A stretch of 64,000 bases of DNA from positions 1 to 64,000 of the forward strand of contig JAEZLP010000008.1 in assembly GCA_023415235.1 (NCBI GenBank), given 5' to 3'. A program made the position numbers and the translations under genes. The first letter of the stretch is position 1, and each line of letters opens with the position of its first letter. Origin of the DNA: Bacillota bacterium. Lineage in GTDB: Bacteria > Bacillota > Clostridia > Peptostreptococcales > Anaerovoracaceae. A model generated the notes under the pieces. That model was not told the origin of the DNA and ran no database searches. It saw nothing but the letters and a program-made list of their open reading frames with translations. Shown here in pieces: positions 25,654-36,104 of this stretch.

Positions 25654-26799
25654 ATGTTCAGGAAGAGAGTTAATGAGTCAGAGACTGAAGGGGGAAAAAA
25701 GGTTAAAGTTAAGAAGGCAAGGAAACCCATGTCCAAGAAAAAAAAGCGGATCATCATAGCCGCCGCCATCGTTCTTGTCCTTGCCTTGATCGTGATTGTT
25801 CCAAAGGTGTTGTCCGGCGGCGAACCGCCCCTTATGGTCACAACGGGCACTGTGGAAAAAATGGATATAGAGCAGGCTGTGACTATAAAGGGTACCATTC
25901 AGGGTTCCCAGAAAGCAGACGTCGCCACATCCCTGAATTACGAAATCGTCTCCATCCTGGTGGAGGAAGGCGATGTTGTACAGAAGGACCAGGTGCTGGC
26001 CGTTCTTGATTCCGAGGATCTGCAGGATGACTATCAGAAGGCTTCAACAGCTCTGAAACAATCCAAATTCAACTACGAGGCTTCCAAAAATCTCTACGAG
26101 CAGGGCGCCATTTCCAGGGAAGAGTTTCTAAGAGCGGAAAGTCAGTATGAGAGTGACCGGGTAACCCTGGATTCTCTCAATATTGCCGATAAAATCAATA
26201 TAAAAAGCCCCATCGCAGGTACCGTTACCAGAGTAAACGTGAATATAGGCCGTTACGCCAATGATACGGAAAATGCCGAGCCGATGTTTGTAGTGGAGGA
26301 CCTGGAAAATCTGAAAATGGACGTCAGAATCAGTGAGTACGATATCAGCAAGATCCAAGTCGGCCAGAAGGTTACCATTACTGCGGAAGTTTTAGGTGGC
26401 GACAGCGTGGAAGGCACCGTTTCCCGCATCTCTCCCACCGGCGAACTTAAGGACCCCACCTCGAAAGAAATGGTCATACCGGTTCAGATCGACGTTATGA
26501 AGGGAAATTCCAAACTGATTGCAGGCGTTACCGCGAAGGCCAAGATAGAAATCGAAAAGAAAAAGGATGTCATATCTGTACCTATAGATTCTATCCTTGA
26601 GGATCCCGATTCCGGAGACAGCTTTGTCATGGTTCTTGAAGGAACTATACTAAAAAAAGTTCCCGTGGAGCTCGGACTGGAGGGGGACTTCAATGTGGAA
26701 ATCGCCTCCGGCGATCTCAAAATCGGCGATCTGGTCGTGCTGAATCCGACTTTTGATATGACGGATGGTATGGAAGTCGCGCCCGCCCCGGAAATGTAA
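25654..26799 (+). CDS. HlyD/MacA-type periplasmic adaptor-like subunit
   Basis: A 381-residue membrane-fusion-type protein: a short basic cytoplasmic N-terminus, one transmembrane segment at about residues 30-50, then lipoyl/barrel-sandwich halves (NYEIVSILVEEGDVVQKDQVLAVLD and IKSPIAGTVTRVNVNIGRY) around a helical hairpin, followed by beta-barrel and membrane-proximal domains. In a Gram-positive cell it works outside the membrane with the MacB-type permease. ATG with AGGAGG 5 nt upstream. First of three tightly packed genes. Substrate, perhaps a peptide or antimicrobial, is not visible in the sequence. Confidence 0.88.
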   Translation: MFRKRVNESETEGGKKVKVKKARKPMSKKKKRIIIAAAIVLVLALIVIVPKVLSGGEPPLMVTTGTVEKMDIEQAVTIKGTIQGSQKADVATSLNYEIVSILVEEGDVVQKDQVLAVLDSEDLQDDYQKASTALKQSKFNYEASKNLYEQGAISREEFLRAESQYESDRVTLDSLNIADKINIKSPIAGTVTRVNVNIGRYANDTENAEPMFVVEDLENLKMDVRISEYDISKIQVGQKVTITAEVLGGDSVEGTVSRISPTGELKDPTSKEMVIPVQIDVMKGNSKLIAGVTAKAKIEIEKKKDVISVPIDSILEDPDSGDSFVMVLEGTILKKVPVELGLEGDFNVEIASGDLKIGDLVVLNPTFDMTDGMEVAPAPEM

Positions 26800-26809
26800 G
26801 GAGGCGGCC

Positions 26810-27517
26810 ATGACGGAAGAAATCATAAGAATGGAAACGCTTACCAAGGTCTACGACACAGGAGAAATCCAAGTGAAAGCCCTGAAAGGGATCAACCTGA
26901 CGATACATAAAGGGGAATTCATCGCCATCATGGGGGCCTCCGGATCGGGGAAATCCACCCTGATGAACATTATCGGATGTCTGGACCGACCCACCGAGGG
27001 CCATTATTATCTGGAGGGCGACGACGTTATGGAAAAGAGTGACAATGACCTTTCCGCCATCCGGAATAAAAAGATCGGTTTTGTCTTTCAGTCCTTCAAC
27101 CTGATCGCACGGACAAGCGCGCTGAAAAATGTCGAGCTTCCCATGGTTTACGGCAGGAGCGGCACGGAGGAAAGAAAAGAAAGAGCCCTTGAGTTATTAA
27201 AAAACGTCGGTCTGGAAGACCGCGCCCACCATATGCCCAATGAACTGTCCGGCGGCCAGAAACAGAGGGTTGCCATCGCCAGAGCACTGGCAAACAAGCC
27301 CCAGATTATTCTGGCTGATGAGCCGACGGGGAACCTCGATTCCCAATCCTCCGTCGAAATCATGGACATCTTTTGCATGCTCAACCGCCAGCAGGGCAAT
27401 ACGGTGATTATCGTAACCCATGAACGGGAAATCGCGGAATTCACCAATCGAATCATCACCTTCAAAGACGGATGTATCATAAAGGATGAGATCGTCAGGG
27501 AGGTGGGGAAATGCTAA
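26810..27517 (+). CDS. ABC transporter ATP-binding protein, MacB/LolD type
   Basis: A 235-residue ABC ATPase. Walker A GASGSGKSTLMNII, Q-loop FVFQSFNLI, signature LSGGQKQRVAIARAL, Walker B IILADEPTGNLD, and H-loop VTHE. The conserved Q-x-x-LKGI and EFIAIMGASG wording is typical of the MacB/LolD family. ATG after GGAGG, 10 bp after the adaptor gene. It overlaps the permease start by 7 nt, so the three subunits are translated together. Confidence 0.93.
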   Translation: MTEEIIRMETLTKVYDTGEIQVKALKGINLTIHKGEFIAIMGASGSGKSTLMNIIGCLDRPTEGHYYLEGDDVMEKSDNDLSAIRNKKIGFVFQSFNLIARTSALKNVELPMVYGRSGTEERKERALELLKNVGLEDRAHHMPNELSGGQKQRVAIARALANKPQIILADEPTGNLDSQSSVEIMDIFCMLNRQQGNTVIIVTHEREIAEFTNRIITFKDGCIIKDEIVREVGKC

Positions 27518-28722
27518 TTTTGGAAAATATTAAATTGGCCCTGACTTCTATCAGGAGCAATAAAATGCGTTCTTTCCTGACCATGCTGGGAATCATCATC
27601 GGAATCAGCTCCGTCATCGCCATCACCTCCATCGGTGCGAGCGCAAAGAGCGTAGTAGGAAAAGAATTTGAAGCATTCGGCATGAACTACATGTATATCT
27701 ATCCCAGCTGGGAGATGAACCCGGACGGAGTCGAGTATGCCGATCTGTTCATGCCTGAGGATATTGAAGCGTTGGAGTCCAGATTTCCGGATGATATCCT
27801 GTATTCCGCTCCTTACATCACAGCGCAAAGCGACACAAAAGTCGGACGCCAGGAGGGAAAGCTCAGTTTGTACGGTGTGAATGCCGGCTATCATCAGTTT
27901 ACAAATATGACAATAATCCACGGTCGTATGATCAATAAGAGCGATGTGGACGGCAAAAAAGATCGCATCGTGATCGAGAAAAAGGCTGCCTTGCATTTTT
28001 TCAACAAAGAAAACCCCGTGGGAGAAACGGTCAGTGTCGTTATTAATGATGAAAGAAAAGACCTGACCATAGTCGGGGTCTATGAAGTCCCGCCCAGCCT
28101 TTTTGCAGGGATGTCCATGAACAGCTCCTATTCCACTTACGTTCCTTATTCGATTCTTCAGATCGGCGACCAGGCGACATACTATATAGAGCTTTATACA
28201 AACGAAGAGAAAGACCTTAATACCTTGGGCAATGAGTTTACCAAGTACCTGGCAAGAATCAAGGATAAAGAACCCGGATTCTACATCTTCGAATCAGCAG
28301 TATCCCAGATGACCCAGATCAATTCCGTGCTTGGCACCCTGTCCATCGCCATAGGAGCCATTGCAGCGATCTCCCTCGTGGTCGGAGGAATCGGTATCAT
28401 GAACATCATGCTCGTATCCGTAACCGAACGGACCAGGGAAATCGGAATCCGAAAATCTCTGGGAGCCAGAACGAAGGATATTCTCATGCAGTTCCTGATC
28501 GAGTCCATGATCATCTCAGCCATCGGAGGCATCATCGGAACAGCGCTGGGGATCGTCATCGCTTCAGTTGGTATGAGCTTCGCGAAAATCGATGTGGTCA
28601 TCGATCCGAAAACCATAATCCTGGCTGTGGGATTTTCTGCAGTTGTAGGTATATTCTTCGGACTGTATCCCGCAAGAAAGGCAGCCAAGCTGGACCCGAT
28701 CGAAGCGCTGCGGTACGAATAA
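27511..28722 (+). CDS. FtsX/MacB-type ABC permease
   Basis: A 403-residue permease. One N-terminal transmembrane segment (MRSFLTMLGIIIGISSVIAI) is followed by an about 230-residue extracytoplasmic MacB-core domain, then three transmembrane helices with GGIGIMNIMLVSVTERTREIGIRKSLGA and the C-terminal YPARKAAKLDPIEALRYE. It works by mechanotransmission with the ATPase upstream. ATG overlaps the ATPase stop codon. A strong terminator ends the operon 40 bp downstream. Confidence 0.93.
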   Translation: MLILENIKLALTSIRSNKMRSFLTMLGIIIGISSVIAITSIGASAKSVVGKEFEAFGMNYMYIYPSWEMNPDGVEYADLFMPEDIEALESRFPDDILYSAPYITAQSDTKVGRQEGKLSLYGVNAGYHQFTNMTIIHGRMINKSDVDGKKDRIVIEKKAALHFFNKENPVGETVSVVINDERKDLTIVGVYEVPPSLFAGMSMNSSYSTYVPYSILQIGDQATYYIELYTNEEKDLNTLGNEFTKYLARIKDKEPGFYIFESAVSQMTQINSVLGTLSIAIGAIAAISLVVGGIGIMNIMLVSVTERTREIGIRKSLGARTKDILMQFLIESMIISAIGGIIGTALGIVIASVGMSFAKIDVVIDPKTIILAVGFSAVVGIFFGLYPARKAAKLDPIEALRYE

Positions 28723-28761
28723 GAATCAATCAGAACCTATTATTTTACAGGAAATAAAATT

Positions 28762-28797
28762 AGAGAATACCTTCCCCTCGGAAGGTATTCTCTTTTT
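28762..28797. terminator. bidirectional terminator between macB-like gene and deoC
   Basis: The stem AGAGAATACCTTCC/GGAAGGTATTCTCT has a 4-nt loop and T5 on the plus side, A-rich on the other. It serves the convergent macB-like and deoC genes. Confidence 0.9.
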
Positions 28798-28826
28798 ATT
28801 ATACCGGGTAATAATTCTGATGTATT

Positions 28827-29486
28827 CTATTCCTTACTTTCCTTTATGATTTCAACGGATGCGCTGGCTCCGATCCGGTCAGCTCCCGCTTCGATCATCT
28901 CTATAGTCTTTGCGAGATCGCGAATTCCGCCGGAGGCCTTCACCTTTAGATCCTTGCCTACTGTTTTCCGCATCAGGGCAACGTGGTATGCCGTCGCTCC
29001 ATCTTTGGAAAAGCCTGTGGAGGTTTTCACAAATGCAGCTCCTGCTTCTCTGGATAGCTCGCAAGCCTTTACGATTTCATCGTCTGTAAGCAGACAGGTT
29101 TCCAGGATTACCTTGACAAGAGCTCCATACTCCTCCGCAACTGCAACAACCGTGGCGATATCCTGTCTGACATAATCATACCGCTTTTCTTTCAGCGCAC
29201 CGATATGAATGACCATGTCGATTTCTTCCGCTCCCTCGCTGCAGGCCCATTCCGTCTCGAATGCCTTTGTATCCATGCTGGCAGCACCAAGAGGGAATCC
29301 TACAACAGATGCGATTTTAACATCCGATCCTTCCAATAGCTCCGCTGCCAGAGGAACGTAGCAGGAATTGACACAAACCGCATAGAAGCCATATTCCTTG
29401 GCCTCGCCGCACAGCTTGATTACATCCGCTTCCGTTGCCTCGGGTTTGAGAATGGTATGATCGAAATATCGATTTAAATTTTTCAT
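28827..29486 (-). CDS. deoC: deoxyribose-phosphate aldolase
   Basis: A 219-residue class I aldolase that splits 2-deoxyribose 5-phosphate into glyceraldehyde 3-phosphate and acetaldehyde. HTILKPEAT near the N-terminus, VVGFPLGA, DMVIHIGALK, VKVILETCLL and the Schiff-base Lys in FVKTSTGF; a second conserved Lys lies in VKASGGIRD. ATG with AAAGG 8 nt upstream; a GTG three codons earlier abuts the ribosome site. It follows pta by 43 bp and may be cotranscribed. Confidence 0.95.
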   Translation of the reverse strand: MKNLNRYFDHTILKPEATEADVIKLCGEAKEYGFYAVCVNSCYVPLAAELLEGSDVKIASVVGFPLGAASMDTKAFETEWACSEGAEEIDMVIHIGALKEKRYDYVRQDIATVVAVAEEYGALVKVILETCLLTDDEIVKACELSREAGAAFVKTSTGFSKDGATAYHVALMRKTVGKDLKVKASGGIRDLAKTIEMIEAGADRIGASASVEIIKESKE

Positions 29487-29529
29487 ATTCTTCACCTTTC
29501 CATGATAACGCCCGGCATGCTGCTGTTTG

Positions 29530-30501
29530 TTATTTCAATGATGCAGTGATAATAGCCATTTTATAAACTTCTTCAGCATTGCAGCCTCTGGAAAGATCGT
29601 TGATCGGTGCATTCAAACCCTGCAGGATAGGGCCTATAGCCTCAAAGCCTCCAAGGCGCTGAGCGATCTTATAACCGATATTTCCGGAGTTGATATCCGG
29701 GAAGATAAACGTATTTGCCTGTCCGGCGACGGGAGAATCCTTCACTTTTGTCTTAGCTACTTCAGGTACAAAAGCGGCGTCGAACTGAAGCTCGCCATCC
29801 ACCGGGAAATCAAGATTCATGGATTTTAATTTTTCGGTTGCCTCTCGAACCTTGTCCACCATTTCACCTTTTCCGGAGCCCATAGAACTGTATGAAAGCA
29901 TGGCTACCTTAGGCTCGATTGAGAAAACCCTTGCCGTTTTGGCGCTTTCGACAGCGATTTCTACAAGTTCGTCAACACTTGGAGTGATATTGATGGCGCA
30001 ATCACCCATAGCATATCTCTCGTCGCCCTTTTCCGTTACACGGTGCATGATAAAACAACTGGAAACTATGCTGTTTCCGGGTTTTGTCTTAACGATCTGA
30101 AGCGCCGGGCGAACCGTATCGGCGGTTGAGTATGTCGCACCGCCCAAAAGACCGTCGGCATATCCCATTTTAACCAGCATTGTACCAAAATAATTGGACT
30201 TTTTCAGAACCTCGCGGCATTCCTCTTCCGTCATTTTTCCTTTTCTCAGCTCAACCATTGTGGCAACCATGGAATCCATGTCCGGGTAATCCACTGGGTC
30301 TATGATTTCGATGCCATCTATAGAAAAACCATATTTCTCTGATGCCTCACGGATTTCTTTCGGATTTCCCAACAATATGGGTTCCAGGATCGCTTCCTGC
30401 TTCAGACGGCTTGCCGCCTCAAGGATCCTTGGATCCGCACCCTCAGTAAATACGAGCTTCTGCTGGTCTTTCTTCAATTTTTCGATCATAGCTTTAAACA
30501 T
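29530..30501 (-). CDS. pta: phosphate acetyltransferase
   Basis: A 323-residue short-form Pta that converts acetyl-CoA and phosphate to acetyl phosphate. Typical segments are VFTEGADPRILEAA, GLLGGATYSTADTVRPALQI, SYSSMGSGKGE, VDGELQFDAAFVPEVA and the end region QGLNAPINDLSRGC. ATG after AGGAGG. Acetate kinase, its usual partner, is not in this window. It points to acetate-forming fermentation. Confidence 0.95.
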   Translation of the reverse strand: MFKAMIEKLKKDQQKLVFTEGADPRILEAASRLKQEAILEPILLGNPKEIREASEKYGFSIDGIEIIDPVDYPDMDSMVATMVELRKGKMTEEECREVLKKSNYFGTMLVKMGYADGLLGGATYSTADTVRPALQIVKTKPGNSIVSSCFIMHRVTEKGDERYAMGDCAINITPSVDELVEIAVESAKTARVFSIEPKVAMLSYSSMGSGKGEMVDKVREATEKLKSMNLDFPVDGELQFDAAFVPEVAKTKVKDSPVAGQANTFIFPDINSGNIGYKIAQRLGGFEAIGPILQGLNAPINDLSRGCNAEEVYKMAIITASLK

Positions 30502-30557
30502 TGTTTTTGTCCTCCTGACATGAGACTTTTGATAATGTCTCTTTATATTATGCTAAC

Positions 30558-30586
30558 ATTGTATTACAAAAAGTTGATCAACACAA
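30558..30586 (-). promoter_or_regulatory. promoter of pta-deoC
   Basis: TTGTGT, 17 bp, TACAAT on the minus strand about 57 bp before pta. A perfect 10-bp palindrome GTTGATCAAC lies in the spacer and is a possible regulator site. Confidence 0.5.
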
Positions 30587-30611
30587 TCACCCTGCGTGAA
30601 GATTAAGTTTT

Positions 30612-31142
30612 CTACTCTTCCAGGCAGGTGATGTATGGAAGGTTCCTGTACTTCTGATCATAGTCCAGTCCATAACCTACAATGAATTTATTCTCGATTT
30701 CAAAACCGACGTAGTCGGGCTTGATGTCCGCTTCCCTTCGTTCCGGCTTGTCCAGCAGTGTGCAGATTTTCAATGTTTTCGGCATTCTGCCCTGCAAGTA
30801 ATCTCTCAGGTAATGCAGCGTGATGCCTGAATCGATGATATCCTCCACGATGATCACATTCTCGTCCTCGATGCCGGAATCCAGGTCCTTCAGGATCCTG
30901 ACGACTCCGGAGCTTTTCGTGGAGGCTCCGTAGCTAGTTACAGCCATGAAGTCAATTTTCGTATCCACGGTGATTTCCCTGATCAAATCGCTTAGAAAAA
31001 GAACGGCTCCTTTCAATATCCCGATGACCAGGATCTCCTGACCCTTGTAATCCTCTGAAATCTGTTTTCCCAGTTCCTTAATTCGCTGTGCAAGCTGCTC
31101 CTCCGTGATCATGACCTGGCCTATCTTATAGTTGTTTTCCAT
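30612..31142 (-). CDS. hpt: hypoxanthine phosphoribosyltransferase
   Basis: A 176-residue type I phosphoribosyltransferase for purine salvage. KGAVLFLSDLIREI near residue 50, the PRPP-binding motif VIIVEDIIDSGIT, and the C-terminal DYVGFEIENKFIVGYGLDYDQ. ATG one base after the stop codon of the DUF1232 gene, so it is the last gene of the lon-engB-DUF1232-hpt run. Confidence 0.95.
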   Translation of the reverse strand: MENNYKIGQVMITEEQLAQRIKELGKQISEDYKGQEILVIGILKGAVLFLSDLIREITVDTKIDFMAVTSYGASTKSSGVVRILKDLDSGIEDENVIIVEDIIDSGITLHYLRDYLQGRMPKTLKICTLLDKPERREADIKPDYVGFEIENKFIVGYGLDYDQKYRNLPYITCLEE

Positions 31143-31143
31143 T

Positions 31144-31473
31144 CTACTTGTGCTCCTCTTCCTCTACTTTAAAATTTACATCATCAATAATTTTTTTGCC
31201 ACGAAATTTGTCCGCAGGCTTCACCTGATCCGTCTCGATCCAATACTGATCCAATTCGCTCTTCAGATACCAGATGATAAAGGACCAAAGGACGATATCA
31301 TCCACGATTCCAAAAATGAGAATCGGCTCCGGGATCAAGTCAATGGGAGTCAGCAAATAAAGGGCGCCGGCTACGATAATGATCTTCTTCCGCAGCGGCA
31401 CTGCTTTATCCTTCATAAAATACCTGATGGCATTCAGCCTTTTCATCAGCACCCGAAAGTAAATGAATTGCAT
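31144..31473 (-). CDS. YkvA family DUF1232 membrane protein
   Basis: A 109-residue protein with the DUF1232 pattern LLTPIDLIPEPILIFGIVDDIVLW, holding one or two hydrophobic segments, followed by a charged tail (VEEEEHK). ATG 8 nt after GGAGG, three bases after the engB stop codon. Function unknown; the domain is common in bacteria. Confidence 0.85.
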   Translation of the reverse strand: MQFIYFRVLMKRLNAIRYFMKDKAVPLRKKIIIVAGALYLLTPIDLIPEPILIFGIVDDIVLWSFIIWYLKSELDQYWIETDQVKPADKFRGKKIIDDVNFKVEEEEHK

Positions 31474-31476
31474 CGG

Positions 31477-32067
31477 TTATTCCTCCCCCAAAAGACGATC
31501 CAACTCCTCCAACAGCATATCGTAACCCGTCCTCTTCAGAGAAGAGACCGGGATGACCTTGTCCTCCGGAGTAAGCCCCAGGGTTTTCCGGATTTCACTG
31601 ATGTTCTTAGCCATTTCGTTTCTTGAAATCTTATCCGATTTGGTTGCCACCACTATGCCGTCATACCCGTAATGCCTCAGCCATTGGTACATTTGGACAT
31701 CCTGCGCCGACGGGGCATGCCGGATATCCACGAGCTGGACGACCTTGATCAAGCCCTGTCTGCTGGCCAAATAGCCTTCGATCATATCGCCCCAGTTTTC
31801 CGTCACCGATTTGGAGACCTTGGCATAGCCATAGCCAGGCAGGTCCACAATCCGAAATTCCTCGTTGATTTCATAGAAATTGATGGTCCTGGTTTTGCCC
31901 GGGCTGCCGCTGACTCTTGCCAGGTTTTTTCTGTTGACCAGCAGATTCAGCAGGGAAGACTTCCCTACGTTGGAACGGCCTGCAAAGGCGATTTCCTTCT
32001 TGTTGTCCTCCGGATATTGATTTTTCTTTACTGCTACTGCAACCAGTTCTGCTTTCTTTACTATCAT
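31477..32067 (-). CDS. engB: ribosome biogenesis GTP-binding protein YsxC/EngB
   Basis: A 196-residue GTPase needed for 50S assembly. G1 GRSNVGKSSLLN, the switch region TRTINFYEIN, G3 DLPGYGYAKV, G4 ATKSDKI and G5 VSSLKR are all present. Start ATG has only a weak AG-rich site upstream. The lon-engB neighbourhood is the classical Firmicutes order. Confidence 0.95.
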   Translation of the reverse strand: MIVKKAELVAVAVKKNQYPEDNKKEIAFAGRSNVGKSSLLNLLVNRKNLARVSGSPGKTRTINFYEINEEFRIVDLPGYGYAKVSKSVTENWGDMIEGYLASRQGLIKVVQLVDIRHAPSAQDVQMYQWLRHYGYDGIVVATKSDKISRNEMAKNISEIRKTLGLTPEDKVIPVSSLKRTGYDMLLEELDRLLGEE

Positions 32068-32097
32068 CTTGTTTCTTTCCCGAAGCTTCGCCTTCGT

Positions 32098-34638
32098 TTA
32101 CTTTTGGGACTCCGGCTTAACCAATGCGTGATCCAGCGCTTCCTTCACACTTCTGATCAATACAAATTCCATCTTCTTTCTGACGTTTGCCGGAATTTCC
32201 TCGATGTCCTTCTCATTGTCCGCCGGGAGAAGCACCTTCTTGATGCCTGCTCTGTGGGCCGCTAGAACCTTTTCCCTGATGCCGCCAACCGGCAGAACCT
32301 TTCCTCTCAGGGTGATCTCTCCTGTCATGGCGACGTCTTTTCGAACCGGGATATTGGTCAGGGTTGATATGATGGCGGTGCACATGGTTACGCCGGCAGA
32401 CGGTCCGTCTTTCGGAGTCGCTCCTTCCGGGATGTGGATGTGCAGGTCATTCTCCTTGTAAAAATCCTCATTGATGTCCAATTCCTTGCTGATGGAACGG
32501 ATATAGCTCACGCCGGCTTTCGCGGATTCCTGCATGACCTCTCCCAGCTGCCCCGTCAGAACCAGCTTTCCGGTTCCGGGGATCAGGGTTGTTTCAATAA
32601 ACAGGGTGTCTCCTCCCACCACGGTCCATGCAAGACCGGTGGTTACGCCGACTTCGTTTTCCCCTTCTATAATATCATAACGATACCGTTTTTTGCCAAG
32701 GTAGGATTCAATATTTCCCGCAGTAACACGGAATCTTGTGGCATCCTCCTCCACGATTTTTCTTGCTACTTTTCTGCAAAGGTTGGCAATCTCCCGTTCC
32801 AGATTTCTGACGCCGGATTCTCTCGTATAATAATTGATAATGCTCCGGATCGTGCTTTCTGAAATGGTGATATTTTCTTCCTTCAGGCCGTGCTCCTTGA
32901 TCTTTTTCGGCACAAGATATTTTTCAGCGATCTTTACCTTCTCTTCCTCCGTGTAGCCAGGCACCTGAATTACTTCCATTCTGTCCAGCAAAGGTCTTGG
33001 AATGGTGTCGGTGGTGTTGGCCGTGGTAATAAACATCACCTTGGATAGATCAAATGGGACCTCAAGATAGTGATCGGCAAACTCCTTATTCTGTTCCGGA
33101 TCCAATACCTCCAGCAGAGCGGAAGCCGGATCTCCCCTGAAATCCGCGCCTATTTTGTCTACCTCATCGAACAGGAAGACCGGATTGTTGGTTCCCGCCT
33201 CCTTGATGGCTGACATAACCCTGCCGGGAATCGCCCCGATATAGGTCCTTCTGTGACCTCTGATCTCTGCTTCGTCTCTGACTCCTCCCAAAGACATCCG
33301 GACAAATTCCCGGTTTACGGCCCTGGCAATCGACCTGGCCACGGAGGTTTTCCCCACACCTGGAGGTCCAACAAGACATAGAATCGGACCCTTCATGCTC
33401 TTGGAAAGCTTCATGACGGCAAGATATTCCAGGATCCTGTCCTTAACCTTTTCCAAGCCGTAATGATCCTCGTTGAGAATCTTCTCTGCATTTTTAATAT
33501 CAATGGTACCCTTGGAGGCTTTGTTCCAAGGCAATGCCAGGATCCATTCGATATAGGTCCTGATTACCCCGCCTTCCGCGGAGGACGGCTGAATCTTGGA
33601 CAGTCGCTTGATTTCCTTTTCTACTTTTTCGTTGACCTTCGGAGCCAGCTTCAGCTTTTTCAGCTGCGCAAGCCAGTTTTCGATCTCATCTTCAATGGCT
33701 TCGTCCTGTCCCAGCTCCTCCTGAATCGCACGCATCTGCTCCTTCAGATAATATTCTCGCTGTGTTTTATTGATCTGGCTTCTTACCTTTATATTGATAT
33801 CCTGTTCAATGGTCAGGATTTCGATTTCCCTGTTCAAAATCTCATTGAGGATCTCCAGTCTGTCCTCCGGGTCAAAGGCTTCCAGGATCTTCTGTTTTTC
33901 CTCCGTTTTGATATCAAGGTGGGAGGTGATCACGTCCGCCAGTCTGCCCGGCTGATCCACGGAGGCCACCGACGGGAAGATATCCTGGGACACCTTCGGA
34001 TTCAGATCCAGGTAATTTTCAAAGTTCCCAAGGGCTGCGCGCATCAAAGCGATAACCTTGGATGGAAGCTCGTCGAATTCCCGTTCCTGAATCTTCTTTA
34101 CGGCGCATTTAAAATAGGGGACCTCAAAAATCATCTCCTGGATTTCACCGCGGCTGACGCCTTCCACCAGAACACGGATGGCGTCTCCCGGCAGCTTGAG
34201 CATCTGCTTGATCTTTGCTATGGTCCCGATTTTATAAAAATCATCATGGGTGGGGAGATCGGTTTCCGCGTCCTTTTGAGCCGAAAGGAATACAAGCTGG
34301 TTCATCATCATGGCTTTTTCCAGAGCGCTGATGGATTTCTCCCGCCCGATGTCAAAATGAAGAACCATATAAGGAAAAATGGAAAGTCCCCTCAACGGAA
34401 TCATGGGCATCGCTTTTACCGAATTGTCTTTTATTCCGGTAATGGCTTCTTCAATTTCAGCCTTAAGCTCATCCTCAATGCTTTCGTCGTTTGATTGTTC
34501 CTCATTTGCTGCTGCGTCATTTTCTGTTTTGTCGTCTGCGTTTTCGGCTTCATATTCTGTTTCTTTTTTATCTTCCATGGAGCTTTCAAGCTCCTCGTCC
34601 GTTATTTTTCCGGTCTTTTTCTTTTTTTCCTCTGCCAT
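32098..34638 (-). CDS. lon: endopeptidase La (Lon protease)
   Basis: An 846-residue ATP-dependent protease. An about 75-residue acidic N-terminal extension precedes the LON substrate-binding domain (MIPLRGLSIFPYMVL). AAA+ motifs: Walker A GPPGVGKTSVARS, Walker B FLFDEVDKIG. The protease domain has catalytic Ser in KDGPSAGVTM and Lys in RGKVLPVGGIREKVLAAHRAG. Longer than B. subtilis LonA (about 774) because of the extension. ATG after GGAGGG. It lies between clpX and engB. Confidence 0.96.
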   Translation of the reverse strand: MAEEKKKKTGKITDEELESSMEDKKETEYEAENADDKTENDAAANEEQSNDESIEDELKAEIEEAITGIKDNSVKAMPMIPLRGLSIFPYMVLHFDIGREKSISALEKAMMMNQLVFLSAQKDAETDLPTHDDFYKIGTIAKIKQMLKLPGDAIRVLVEGVSRGEIQEMIFEVPYFKCAVKKIQEREFDELPSKVIALMRAALGNFENYLDLNPKVSQDIFPSVASVDQPGRLADVITSHLDIKTEEKQKILEAFDPEDRLEILNEILNREIEILTIEQDINIKVRSQINKTQREYYLKEQMRAIQEELGQDEAIEDEIENWLAQLKKLKLAPKVNEKVEKEIKRLSKIQPSSAEGGVIRTYIEWILALPWNKASKGTIDIKNAEKILNEDHYGLEKVKDRILEYLAVMKLSKSMKGPILCLVGPPGVGKTSVARSIARAVNREFVRMSLGGVRDEAEIRGHRRTYIGAIPGRVMSAIKEAGTNNPVFLFDEVDKIGADFRGDPASALLEVLDPEQNKEFADHYLEVPFDLSKVMFITTANTTDTIPRPLLDRMEVIQVPGYTEEEKVKIAEKYLVPKKIKEHGLKEENITISESTIRSIINYYTRESGVRNLEREIANLCRKVARKIVEEDATRFRVTAGNIESYLGKKRYRYDIIEGENEVGVTTGLAWTVVGGDTLFIETTLIPGTGKLVLTGQLGEVMQESAKAGVSYIRSISKELDINEDFYKENDLHIHIPEGATPKDGPSAGVTMCTAIISTLTNIPVRKDVAMTGEITLRGKVLPVGGIREKVLAAHRAGIKKVLLPADNEKDIEEIPANVRKKMEFVLIRSVKEALDHALVKPESQK

Positions 34639-34776
34639 ATATTACCCTCCTGTTACTCGTTCGCCTGAAAATGAATCTGCGAACTTCAGCAAGGAAACCA
34701 TATTCCCTTGCAGTCCCTTTTGAAAAATCGTAAGTTTGTATTTCCCGGCCTGGGCCGGTTCCCCCGTTAACTCTGT

Positions 34777-34805
34777 TAAAAAATCAGGCGGCATTTCGCC
34801 GCCTG
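34777..34805 (-). terminator. terminator after clpX
   Basis: CAGGCGGC/GCCGCCTG with a short loop and T6 on the minus strand, 3 bp from the clpX stop codon. A second, weaker hairpin (CCGGCCCAGGCCGG) follows before lon. Partial read-through into lon is possible. Confidence 0.85.
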
Positions 34806-34807
34806 TC

Positions 34808-36091
<1,284 letters not shown>

Positions 36092-36104
36092 AAGTCAATC
36101 CCCC

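Noticed and set aside
33463..34494. 343-codon open frame opposite lon
   Set aside because: Fully antisense to a certain gene, no ribosome site, composition of a shadow frame.
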